This document shows positions 20,349-28,862 of a stretch of 64,000 nucleotides of DNA, in pieces. A model generated the notes under the pieces. That model was not told the origin of the DNA and ran no database searches. It worked only from the letters and a program-made list of their open reading frames with translations. The position numbers and the translations under genes were made by a program. Each line of letters begins with the position of its first letter. Within the stretch, counting starts at the first letter, position 1. Source of the stretch: Dokdonella fugitiva (GTDB lineage: Bacteria > Pseudomonadota > Gammaproteobacteria > Xanthomonadales > Rhodanobacteraceae); assembly GCF_004342425.1 (NCBI RefSeq), contig NZ_SLWQ01000004.1, positions 224,019 through 288,018 of the forward strand, in the 5' to 3' direction.

Positions 20349-22154
20349 ATGTCACGCACCCTGCTCGCATTGTCGGCCTGTCTCGCCCTCGCCGCCTGCG
20401 CACCGCAAACACCGCGTCACGGCGGCGCCGCCGCGACTGCCCCCGTGGCGGCGGTGGTTTCCGCCGACCAGCAGTTCGCCGCGCTGTCGGAGCGCTGGCT
20501 CGACGGCACGATGGCGGCGAGCCCGGTCACCGCGACCACGGTCGGCGACCATCGCCACGACGGCGAACTCGACGACCTCAGCGCCGACGGGCTGCGCCGC
20601 TCGCTCGAGTTCTCGCGCGGCATGCTTGCCGAACTCGAGGCCATCGACCGCGGCGCGCTCTCGCGCGAGAACCAGGTCGACTACGGCATGCTGCGCAACC
20701 AGCTGCGGTCGGACATCTTCGCCAACGAAACACTGCGCAGCTGGGCCTGGGACCCGACGTTCTACAGCCAGCTCGCCGGCGGCGCGCTGTACGGGCTCAT
20801 GGCGCGCGAATACGCGCCATTGCCCGAGCGCCTGCGCGCGGCGACCGCGCGCATGGAGAAGCTGCCGGCGTTGTTCGCGCAGATGCGCGCGAACCTCGAT
20901 CCGGCGCGGGTGCCGAAGGTGCACGCGGAAACCGTGTCGAAGCAGAACAAGGGCGTGCTCAGCCTCGTCGACGGGCTGATCCTGCCGCATGCGAAGGAGT
21001 TGCCGGCCGCCGACCGCGAGCGCCTCGAGTCCGCGGCGGCGAACCTGCGCAAGGCCGTCGACGACCAGCAGCACTGGCTCGATGCCGAACTCGTGCCGAA
21101 TGCGAAAGGCGACTTCCGCCTCGGCGCCGAGCTCTACGACGCCAAGCTCGCGTTCGCGCTCAATTCGCCGCTCACGCGCCAGGAGATCCGCACGCGCGCG
21201 GAAGCCGCGCTGAAGAGCACGCGCGAGCAGATGTACGCGATCGCGCGCACGGTGCTTGCCGGCAAGCGCAAGGCGCCCCCGCTGCCCGAACATCCGACCG
21301 ACGCGCAGCAGCAGACGGCGATCCAGGCCGCGCTCGAACTCGCCTACAAGGACCGGCCAGCACGCGACCGGGTGCTGACGACGGCCGAGGAGGCGCTGGC
21401 GGAGGCGACCGCGTTCGTGCGCGAAAAGGGGATCGTCTCGCTGCCCGATGCCCCGGTGAAGATCATCACGATGCCGGAGTTCCAGCGCGGCGTCGCCCTC
21501 GCCTATTGCGATCCCCCGGGGCCGCTCGACAAGGGGCTCGACACGTTCTACGCGGTCTCGCCGATCCCCGACGACTGGTCGAAGAAGCAGGTCGATTCGT
21601 TCCTGCGCGAATACAACACGCGCTCGATCCACGAACTGACGATCCACGAAGCGATGCCCGGCCACTACCTGCAGCTGTGGCATTCCAACAAGTACCCGTC
21701 GACCCTGCGCGCGGTACTGTACTCGGGCGCGTTCGTCGAGGGCTGGGCCGTCTATGCAGAGAAGGTCATGGCGGACGAGGGTTACCTCGACGGCGATCCG
21801 CTGTATCGCCTCGTGCACCTCAAGTGGGACCTGCGCACGATCGCCAACGCGATCCTCGACCAGGCCATCCACGTCGACGGTATGAGCCGCGACGACGCGA
21901 TGAAACTCATGACCCTCGGCGCGTTCCAGGAAGAGCGCGAAGCCGCCGGCAAGTGGACGCGCGCGCAGCTGACCTCCGCGCAGCTGCCGACCTATTTCGT
22001 CGGCTGGCAGGAACATCTCGACCTGCGCAAGGAAGCCGAGCAGCGCGCGGGGGCTTCATTCGACCTGCGCGCGTACCACGACAAGCTGCTCTCGTTCGGC
22101 TCGCCGCCGGTCCGTTACGCGCGCGAACTGCTGCTGGACCTGCCGATCGACTGA
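20349..22154 (+). CDS. DUF885 family lipoprotein, putative metallopeptidase
   Basis: The 601-residue product starts with a lipoprotein signal (ALAAC, Cys17) and spans the DUF885 family (PF05960). The motif HEAMPGHYLQ, from His433, has the family's HExxxGHxxQ arrangement and suggests a zinc-dependent hydrolase; a further conserved segment, EGWAVYAEKVM, follows. Peptidase activity is a family-level inference. GGAG lies five bases before the ATG. It follows the CpdB-like lipoprotein gene by 51 bases on the same strand and may share its transcript. Confidence 0.88.
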   Translation: MSRTLLALSACLALAACAPQTPRHGGAAATAPVAAVVSADQQFAALSERWLDGTMAASPVTATTVGDHRHDGELDDLSADGLRRSLEFSRGMLAELEAIDRGALSRENQVDYGMLRNQLRSDIFANETLRSWAWDPTFYSQLAGGALYGLMAREYAPLPERLRAATARMEKLPALFAQMRANLDPARVPKVHAETVSKQNKGVLSLVDGLILPHAKELPAADRERLESAAANLRKAVDDQQHWLDAELVPNAKGDFRLGAELYDAKLAFALNSPLTRQEIRTRAEAALKSTREQMYAIARTVLAGKRKAPPLPEHPTDAQQQTAIQAALELAYKDRPARDRVLTTAEEALAEATAFVREKGIVSLPDAPVKIITMPEFQRGVALAYCDPPGPLDKGLDTFYAVSPIPDDWSKKQVDSFLREYNTRSIHELTIHEAMPGHYLQLWHSNKYPSTLRAVLYSGAFVEGWAVYAEKVMADEGYLDGDPLYRLVHLKWDLRTIANAILDQAIHVDGMSRDDAMKLMTLGAFQEEREAAGKWTRAQLTSAQLPTYFVGWQEHLDLRKEAEQRAGASFDLRAYHDKLLSFGSPPVRYARELLLDLPID

Positions 22155-22189
22155 GTCCGCGCGTCCGCCGGCACGGGACGATCCGGGGC

Positions 22190-22224
22190 GGAGCACGCCG
22201 GGAGGAAATCCCGCCGCGCGCTCC
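22190..22224. terminator. Candidate bidirectional hairpin between convergent genes
   Basis: Outer arms GGAGC (22190-22194) and GCTCC (22220-22224) flank an inner CGGGA/TCCCG stem (22199-22203 and 22209-22213) with loop GGAAA. It lies in the 73-base gap between the DUF885 gene and the convergent PAP2 gene. There is no clear T-run. Confidence 0.4.
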
Positions 22225-22227
22225 GTG

Positions 22228-22935
22228 CTACACGCCCCGACGCCCGTCCCCGCCCCACGGACGCATTCCGCCGCGGAACACGATGCCGTAAACGGCATGG
22301 CACCACGCGACCGCGGCTGCCCAGCCCGCGAGGATGTCCGACGGATAGTGCACGCCGAGATAGATGCGCGACGCGCCGACGAAGATGACGAACACGATCG
22401 CCGCCGCCAGCACGGGCCAGCGCAGCCGCGTCCACCAGCACAGCAGCACGAGCACGCAGGCGAGTGTCATCGAGCCCATCGCGTGGCCGCTCGGGAAGCT
22501 GTAGTTGCCTTCCGGCGCGATCGATTGCCACAGGCTCGGCCGGTCGCGCGCGAACAGCGGCTTCGCGCCGAGGTTGAGCAGGGCCGAACCGATCGTCGCG
22601 ACACCGGCGAAGAGGCCCTCGCGCATGCGCCGGCGCCAACCCAGCACCGCGACGAGCGCGACATCGAACGGCACCACGCCCCACTGGTAACCGAGCGCGG
22701 CGACCGCGACGAAGAAGCGGTCGAGCCCCGCGTGCTCGAGTGCATGCGCTGCATGGAGCAGCGGTTCGTCGAAGAAGAAGCCGCCGCCCTCGCGCAGTTC
22801 GTGCGCGAGCACGCCGAACCCGGCCAGCGGGACGAGCACGCCGAGGAACGCGAGCAGGAGCAGCAGGCCGTGCCGGCGCAGGAACGCGACGCCGAACCGC
22901 GCGTCGGCGCGGACGACGTCGCCCGCTTCAGTCAT
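22228..22935 (-). CDS. PAP2-family membrane phosphatase
   Basis: This 235-residue inner-membrane protein has the three phosphatase motifs: KPLFARDRP (Lys125 to Pro133), PSGH (148-151) and [12 protein letters not shown] (Ser189 to Asp200). Several hydrophobic segments surround them. Family members dephosphorylate lipid pyrophosphates such as undecaprenyl pyrophosphate or phosphatidic acid. Its start overlaps the ispG stop by 8 bases, so it is translated from the same transcript, and a role in isoprenoid lipid phosphate recycling would fit that neighbour. Confidence 0.9.
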   Translation of the reverse strand: MTEAGDVVRADARFGVAFLRRHGLLLLLAFLGVLVPLAGFGVLAHELREGGGFFFDEPLLHAAHALEHAGLDRFFVAVAALGYQWGVVPFDVALVAVLGWRRRMREGLFAGVATIGSALLNLGAKPLFARDRPSLWQSIAPEGNYSFPSGHAMGSMTLACVLVLLCWWTRLRWPVLAAAIVFVIFVGASRIYLGVHYPSDILAGWAAAVAWCHAVYGIVFRGGMRPWGGDGRRGV

Positions 22936-24178
22936 GCAGGCGTGGCGCGTAGCGGCGCGCGACGTAGTCCTCGACGATGCCGACGAACTCCTGCGCGATG
23001 TTCTCGCCGCGCAGGGTCATCGCCTTGCTGCCGTCGATGAACACCGGCGCTGCCGGCGCCTCGCCGGTACCCGGCAAGGAAATACCGATGTCGGCGTGCT
23101 TGGATTCGCCCGGCCCGTTGACGACGCAGCCCATCACGGCAAGCGTGAGGTTTTCGACGCCGTCGTACTTGAGGCGCCACTCGGGCATCTTCGCGCGCAC
23201 GTGGTCCTGCACGGTCTTGGCCAGTTCCTGGAACAGCGTGCTCGTGGTGCGGCCGCAGCCCGGACACGCGGTGACCAGCGGCGTGAACGCGCGCAGGCCC
23301 ATCGTCTGCAGCAGCTCCTGCGCGACGATGACTTCGCGCGTGCGCGCCTCGCCCGGTTCCGGCGTGAGCGAGATGCGGATCGTGTCGCCGATGCCTTCCT
23401 GCAGCAGCACCGCGAGCGCCGCGCTCGACGCGACGATGCCCTTCGAGCCCATGCCGGCCTCGGTCAGGCCGAGGTGCAGCGCGTAGTCGCAGCGCGCGGC
23501 GAGGTCGCGATACACCGCGATGAGCTCCTGCACGCCCGACACCTTGCACGACAGGATGATGCGCTCGCGCGGCAGGCCGAGTTCCTCGGCGCGCGCGGCG
23601 GAGTCGAGCGCCGAGCGGATCAGCGCCTCGCGCCCGACGCGTGCGGCGTCCCACGGCTCGGCGCGCGCATGGTTCTCGTCCATCAATGCGGCGACCATCG
23701 ACTGGTCGAGCGAGCCCCAGTTGGCACCGATGCGCACCGGCTTGGCGTGGCGCAGGGCGGTCTCGATGATCGCGGCGAACTGCGCGTCCTTCTTCTTGCC
23801 GAAGCCGACGTTGCCCGGGTTGATGCGATATTTCGCCAGCGCTTCCGCGCAGGCCGGTTCGCGTTCGAGCAGTTGGTGGCCGTTGTAGTGGAAGTCCCCG
23901 ATCAGCGGCACGCCGACTCCGGCCATGTCGAGCCGCTCGCGGATGCGCGGCACGGCGGCCGCCGCTTCCGGCGTGTTCACCGTGATGCGCACGAGTTCCG
24001 AGCCGGCACGCGCGAGCTCGGCGACCTGCCTGGCGGTCGCGACCACGTCGGCGGTGTCGGTATTGGTCATCGACTGCACGACGATCGGCGCGCGGCCGCC
24101 GACGACGACCGAGCGCACCGCGACGGGCACGCTCGCGCGTCGCGCGTGCGCGACGCCGGTGATGGCACTTGAACTCAT
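22928..24178 (-). CDS. ispG: 4-hydroxy-3-methylbut-2-en-1-yl diphosphate synthase
   Basis: The 416-residue product catalyses the penultimate step of the MEP isoprenoid pathway, converting MEcPP to HMBPP with a [4Fe-4S] cluster. Visible features are [12 protein letters not shown] near the N terminus, [36 protein letters not shown] and the cluster cysteines in CPGCGRT and [16 protein letters not shown]. The length is normal for the bacterial type. Confidence 0.97.
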   Translation of the reverse strand: MSSSAITGVAHARRASVPVAVRSVVVGGRAPIVVQSMTNTDTADVVATARQVAELARAGSELVRITVNTPEAAAAVPRIRERLDMAGVGVPLIGDFHYNGHQLLEREPACAEALAKYRINPGNVGFGKKKDAQFAAIIETALRHAKPVRIGANWGSLDQSMVAALMDENHARAEPWDAARVGREALIRSALDSAARAEELGLPRERIILSCKVSGVQELIAVYRDLAARCDYALHLGLTEAGMGSKGIVASSAALAVLLQEGIGDTIRISLTPEPGEARTREVIVAQELLQTMGLRAFTPLVTACPGCGRTTSTLFQELAKTVQDHVRAKMPEWRLKYDGVENLTLAVMGCVVNGPGESKHADIGISLPGTGEAPAAPVFIDGSKAMTLRGENIAQEFVGIVEDYVARRYAPRLHD

Positions 24179-24223
24179 GGAATGGCCTGACTCCGGGGCG
24201 GTACCCGCGCCGCCGCGTCGCGG

Positions 24224-25894
24224 TCAGTGCTGGGCCAGCCCAAAATGCTGATAGATGCCGGTCGCTTCAAGCACGCGCAGGTTGCCGAGCCGCTCGCTGC
24301 GCGCGGGCATCGGCGGTCCGACCAGGTCCGGCGGCGCGGTCAGTTCGAGTTCGCGCACGCCGCGGTCGATCTCGGTCGATGCCAGCAGCGCATCGTAGTC
24401 GATTCCGGGGCGCGGGTTCAGCGTCCCCCCGTCCAGCGGCGCGAGCAGCACGCCGCGCACGGGCGGCCGGCGGCTGTCGTCGAGGGTACGCAGGCCGACC
24501 GGCAGGGCACGCCGCGCGAGCAGTTCGACGCCGGCGTCGACCCGGCCCTCGTCGTCGATGCGGATCCAGCGGATCACGCCGACCATCCAGTCGCCGCGCT
24601 CGCCATCGGCGTCCCCCGGCAGCGACAGTCCGACCAGTTCGGCGACGCGCGCGCGTACGGTCTCGCCGCCGGGGCCGCGCTCCCACAGCAGGCGGTAGCC
24701 GCCGAGCCCCTGGTCGATGACCCGCGCGGGGAAGCGCAGCGTGCGCGCGACGCCGTTCGCGCGCTTGGCCCACGCAGCACCGTAGTCGAGGTCGGCGAGA
24801 CTGATCACCTGGCCACGCACGTGCTGCATGAAGGTCTCGAAATCCTCGCCGCCGGCGAGCGTCGCATGCAGGTCCTGCAGGCCGAGCACGGTGTCGAGCA
24901 CGTGCCCGCCACCGACGCGCGCGTGGTTGCGTTCGCCGTGCGCGCTCCAGCCGGCGAGGAAGCGGCGCGCCAGCGGCATGTCGAGCGTCTGCGCGGGGCC
25001 GCCACGGCCACGGATCGCGACGCTGCGCGCGCCCGCGGCTGCCGCGAGCTGCCCCTCCACCACGCCGAGCAGCCCGGCCAGATGCAGCGACAGTTCGTCC
25101 GGCGTCGCCTCCGCGCTTTCCTCCGGCAGGTAGCCCGGGCCGCGATCGACGTCGGTGCGCACGACGACGTCGCCGTCGCCGCCACGCTCGCGCAGCTGGG
25201 CGAGCGGCGCGAGCACGCGCGCGAGCGCGACGAGCTCGCCCTGCTCGCGCTGCGTGTAGCGGTAGGGATTGGCGAGCGCGACGAGCAGCACCTGCACGTA
25301 GGCGGAGCGCGCATCGACCGGTGCCTGCGCATCCTCGACCGTGCGGTCGGCGAGGCGCAACGCGGCGACGAAGCGATGCACGTCGTGCAGTGCCTGCCAG
25401 GCGCCGGCCGGCGGCGTGCGATACAGCATGCAGGCCCTGTTGAGCCATTCGCCGCCGTGCTGCAGCGCGCGGACCGCGGCGAGCACGACCTGCTTGCCGC
25501 GCAGGAACGGCACGGCGCCTGCGGGCGCGCAGAGCTCGGCGAGCGCGAGGCGGTAGCCGAGCGCGAGTCCGGCCTGGAAGCCGAGTGCGAGCGCGCCGAG
25601 TTCGCGTTTCTGCGCCGGCAGCGGGAAGCTCGAACCGACGATCTGCTTGTCGGCCGCGGCGGCGAGCTGGGCGACCGTGCCGCGCAGCATCTCCAGTGCT
25701 TCGAGCCGGCGCACGCCCTCGCTGCGCGTGCGGTTGAATGCCTGCAGGCCGTCGAGCATGCGCTGCGCGGCGATCTGGAAGTTCGCCATCGGCAGCGCGT
25801 CGATCCATGCGCGGAGCGCGCGCGCGTCGTGTGCGAACGTATTGCCGGCAGGCACCGGCAGGGAGGCGACGAGGCGGCGATAGGCGTCGTTCAT
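24224..25894 (-). CDS. Unrecognised 556-residue cytoplasmic protein, possible PilZ-like C terminus
   Basis: I do not recognise a firmly named family. The protein has no signal peptide or clear membrane segment. The N-terminal 350 residues look mainly helical and Ala/Leu-rich. The region from about 420 contains GDWMVGVIRWIRIDDEGRVDAGVELLARRA in outline, a beta-rich pattern seen in PilZ-type c-di-GMP-binding domains, but the RxxxR and (D/N)xSxxG motifs are not clearly present. The start is well supported: AAGGAG lies seven bases before the ATG at 25894. It is divergent from the cardiolipin synthase-like gene (93-base gap) and 45 bases upstream of ispG on the same strand. Confidence 0.75.
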   Translation of the reverse strand: MNDAYRRLVASLPVPAGNTFAHDARALRAWIDALPMANFQIAAQRMLDGLQAFNRTRSEGVRRLEALEMLRGTVAQLAAAADKQIVGSSFPLPAQKRELGALALGFQAGLALGYRLALAELCAPAGAVPFLRGKQVVLAAVRALQHGGEWLNRACMLYRTPPAGAWQALHDVHRFVAALRLADRTVEDAQAPVDARSAYVQVLLVALANPYRYTQREQGELVALARVLAPLAQLRERGGDGDVVVRTDVDRGPGYLPEESAEATPDELSLHLAGLLGVVEGQLAAAAGARSVAIRGRGGPAQTLDMPLARRFLAGWSAHGERNHARVGGGHVLDTVLGLQDLHATLAGGEDFETFMQHVRGQVISLADLDYGAAWAKRANGVARTLRFPARVIDQGLGGYRLLWERGPGGETVRARVAELVGLSLPGDADGERGDWMVGVIRWIRIDDEGRVDAGVELLARRALPVGLRTLDDSRRPPVRGVLLAPLDGGTLNPRPGIDYDALLASTEIDRGVRELELTAPPDLVGPPMPARSERLGNLRVLEATGIYQHFGLAQH

Positions 25895-25987
25895 GCGCAA
25901 GCTCCTTGTACTGCGCCCTGAACCGATAGTGCAAGGAGCGCGCCATCGGGGGTCCGCGGGCGCGGCGCTGCGGCTACACTCGAAGCC

Positions 25988-27451
25988 ATGGCCGCCACCG
26001 CCCCCCTGCCATCGCCGCCGACGCGCCCGTCGGCGCTGCGCCTGCTCGCCGAGCAGTCGTTCAGCCGCGCCGCCGGCGCGCCCCTGCTCGCCGGCAACGG
26101 CGTCGACCTGCTCATCGACGCGCGCGCGGCATTCGATGCCTGGCTCGCGGCGATCCGCGGCGCCGAGCGGTCGATCCTGTTCGAGAATTACATTTTCCGC
26201 GACGACGCGCTCGGCCGCGAATTCGTCGCGGCACTCGCCGAACGCGCGGCCGCGGGCGTGCGCGTATGCGTCGTGCGCGACTGGCTCGGCTGCCTCGGCC
26301 AGTCGGGGCCGCGCCTGTGGGCCCCGCTGGTCGCCGCGGGCGGCGAGGTGCGCGCCTACAACCCGCCACGGCTGGCGAGCCCGTTCGGCTGGCTCTCGCG
26401 CGATCATCGCAAGCTGCTCGTGATCGACCATGCGATCGGTTTCGTCGGCGGCATCTGCGTCAGCGGCACATGGCTCGGCGATGCCGCCCGTGGCATCGAG
26501 CCGTGGCGCGATACCGCGGTGGCGGTGCGTGGTCCCGCGGTGCTCGAGCTCGCGCACGCATTCGCCGAGGTCTGGAGCCAGCTCGGCGAACCGCTGCCAC
26601 CGGATGACGCGCCCGCGGCGGCCCTGCCCTCGGGCCAGGTCGACCTCCGCGTCGTCGCGACCGTGCCGAACACCGCCGGCCTGTACCGGCTCGACCAGCT
26701 CATCGCCGGCATGGCGCGGCGCAACCTCTGGCTCACCGATGCCTATTTCGTCGGCGTCGCGCCGTACGTGCAGGCCTTGATCGCCGCCGCGCGCGACGGC
26801 GTCGACGTGCGCCTGCTCGTGCCGGGCAGCAGCGACATCCCCGCGGTCGGCTCGCTGTCGCGCGCCGGCTACCGGCCGCTGCTCGAGGCGGGTATCCGTG
26901 TGTTCGAATGGAACGGGTCGATGCTGCACGCCAAGACCGCGGTCGCGGACGGCCGCTGGGCACGCGTCGGCTCGAGCAACCTCAATCTCGCCAGCTGGAT
27001 CGGCAACTGCGAGATCGACCTCGCGATCGAGGACGACGCCTTCGCGCGTCGCATGGAGGCGCAGTACGAGCAGGACCTCGCGCGCTCGACCGAAATCGTG
27101 CTGAAGATGCCGAAGCGTCGCCGCGCCAGCGCGGAGCGCGCACCGCGCAATGCGCGCGCGCAGGGCGGCAGCTCCGGCCGCGCGGCGGCCGGCGCGCTGC
27201 GCCTCGCCAATTCGATCGGCGCGGCGATCACCAACCGGCGCGTGCTCGGCCCGGCCGAATGCGCGCCGCTGCTCGTCGCCGGCATCTCGCTGCTCGTGGC
27301 GGCGGTGCTCGCGCTGGCCTGGCCGCGCCTCGTCGCCTGGCCGCTCGCCGTGCTCGCGGCATGGATCGGCATCGCCCTCGTCGCGCGCTACGTCGACCTG
27401 CGGCGCAGGGCACCGCCGAGGCGCGAGGACGCATCCGGCCCTCCTGCCTGA
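25988..27451 (+). CDS. Cardiolipin synthase-like phospholipase D family protein
   Basis: The 487-residue protein has two HKD catalytic motifs: HRKLLVID (His140, Lys142, Asp147) and HAKTAVADGRWARVGSSNLN (His314, Lys316). Two motifs on one chain define the PLD superfamily, and with the two C-terminal hydrophobic segments (about 420-460) fit a membrane-associated cardiolipin synthase or related transphosphatidylase. The usual N-terminal membrane helices of ClsA are absent, so it is closer to ClsB/ClsC-like enzymes. It is followed 55 bases later by xseA on the same strand. Confidence 0.88.
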   Translation: MAATAPLPSPPTRPSALRLLAEQSFSRAAGAPLLAGNGVDLLIDARAAFDAWLAAIRGAERSILFENYIFRDDALGREFVAALAERAAAGVRVCVVRDWLGCLGQSGPRLWAPLVAAGGEVRAYNPPRLASPFGWLSRDHRKLLVIDHAIGFVGGICVSGTWLGDAARGIEPWRDTAVAVRGPAVLELAHAFAEVWSQLGEPLPPDDAPAAALPSGQVDLRVVATVPNTAGLYRLDQLIAGMARRNLWLTDAYFVGVAPYVQALIAAARDGVDVRLLVPGSSDIPAVGSLSRAGYRPLLEAGIRVFEWNGSMLHAKTAVADGRWARVGSSNLNLASWIGNCEIDLAIEDDAFARRMEAQYEQDLARSTEIVLKMPKRRRASAERAPRNARAQGGSSGRAAAGALRLANSIGAAITNRRVLGPAECAPLLVAGISLLVAAVLALAWPRLVAWPLAVLAAWIGIALVARYVDLRRRAPPRREDASGPPA

Positions 27452-27506
27452 GCGCCGCATGCACGCGCTTTGCGGTAACCTGTCCGGCCGCACGCGCAAC
27501 ACCATC

Positions 27507-28862
27507 ATGTCCGATCCGGTCGCCCCTTCCCGCGCTCCGCGCGAGGTATACACGCCGTCCGCGCTGACGCGCTTCGTGCGCGACCTGCTCGAGGACGCGC
27601 TGCCGCTGGTCTGGGTCGAGGGCGAGATCTCCAATTTCTCGCGCCCCGCGTCGGGGCACCTCTACTTCACGCTCAAGGACGCCGGCGCGCAGGTGCGCTG
27701 CGCGATGTTCCGCCCGCGCAGCACCTGGCTGCGCTTCCGGCCCGCCGACGGCATGCACGTGCTCGCGCGCGTGCGCGTAAGCCTGTACGAGCAGCGCGGC
27801 GAGTTCCAGCTGATCGTCGATTCGCTCGAGCCGACCGGCGACGGGGCGCTGCAACGCGCATTCGAGCAGCTCAAGGCCAGGCTCGCCGCCGAAGGCTTGT
27901 TCGAGGCGGCGCTCAAGCGCCCGCTGCCACGCCTGCCGCGGCGCATCGGCGTGCTCACGTCGGCGAGCGGCGCGGCCGTGCGCGACGTGCTCAGCGTGAT
28001 CGCGCGGCGCTTCCCGCTCGCCACGGTCGACGTGCTGCCGGTGCCGGTGCAGGGCCGCGAAGCACCCGCGGCGATCGTCGCGATGCTGCAGGCGGCGTCG
28101 CGCGCGCGCCGCCACGACGTGCTGCTGCTCACGCGCGGTGGTGGCTCGCTCGAGGACCTGTGGGCGTTCAACGACGAAGGCATCGCGCGCGCGATCCGCG
28201 CGAGCGCGGTGCCGGTGGTCAGCGCGATCGGCCACGAGATCGATTTCACGATCGCCGATTTCGCCGCCGACCTGCGCGCGCCGACGCCGTCGGCAGCGGC
28301 CGAACTGCTCGTGCCCGACGCGCGCGACCTCGCGCGCGCGCTCGCGCGCCAACGCGAACGCGCGCTGCAACTGCTGCGGCGCCTGCTCGAATCGCGCACG
28401 CAGCGGATCGACCACCTGCTCGCGCGCCTCAATGCGCAGCGTCCGCGGGTGCGCCTCGCGCGCGCGGACGAGCGCCTGCACGTGCTGCGCCGGCGCCTCG
28501 TCGAGCGCGCCCGCGGCCTGCTCGAGCGACGTGAAGCCGCCACGCGCCAGTTGCGCCTGCGCCTGTTCGCGCAGCACCCGGCGGCGCGGCTCGTGCGGCG
28601 CGACGAACACGCACGTGCCCTGCTCGAACGCCTGCGCGTCGCGACACGGCACGGCGTCGAACGCCGTCGTGCGCGCCTCGGCGAACTCGCGCGTACCCTG
28701 CACGCGGTCAGCCCGCTCGCGACGCTCGAACGCGGCTACGCGATCCTGCTCGACGACGACGGGCGCGAGGTCGTGCGCTCGATCGGTCAGGCGCCGCCGG
28801 GCCGCGCGTTGCGCGCGCGGCTCGCGGACGGCGAACTCGCCCTGGTGGTCAAGGACCGCTGA
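27507..28862 (+). CDS. xseA: Exodeoxyribonuclease VII large subunit
   Basis: This 451-residue protein is the large subunit of the single-strand-specific exonuclease VII. The N-terminal OB-fold is visible in LVWVEGEISNFSRPASGHLYF; the catalytic domain includes RIGVLTSASGAAVRDV, LLLTRGGGSLEDLWAFNDE and SAIGHEIDFTIADFAADLRAPTPSAAAEL. A long helical Arg/Leu-rich stretch from about 300 to 420 matches the family coiled coil. The ATG at 27507 (SDPVAPSR) was preferred over one at 27459. Its last 14 bases overlap the end of the convergent kinase gene. No xseB is adjacent. Confidence 0.95.
   Translation: MSDPVAPSRAPREVYTPSALTRFVRDLLEDALPLVWVEGEISNFSRPASGHLYFTLKDAGAQVRCAMFRPRSTWLRFRPADGMHVLARVRVSLYEQRGEFQLIVDSLEPTGDGALQRAFEQLKARLAAEGLFEAALKRPLPRLPRRIGVLTSASGAAVRDVLSVIARRFPLATVDVLPVPVQGREAPAAIVAMLQAASRARRHDVLLLTRGGGSLEDLWAFNDEGIARAIRASAVPVVSAIGHEIDFTIADFAADLRAPTPSAAAELLVPDARDLARALARQRERALQLLRRLLESRTQRIDHLLARLNAQRPRVRLARADERLHVLRRRLVERARGLLERREAATRQLRLRLFAQHPAARLVRRDEHARALLERLRVATRHGVERRRARLGELARTLHAVSPLATLERGYAILLDDDGREVVRSIGQAPPGRALRARLADGELALVVKDR

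Noticed and set aside
25895..27634. Extension of the 556-residue protein to an upstream start
   Set aside because: The extended part is antisense to the cardiolipin synthase-like gene, and a strong AAGGAG site fixes the start at 25894.
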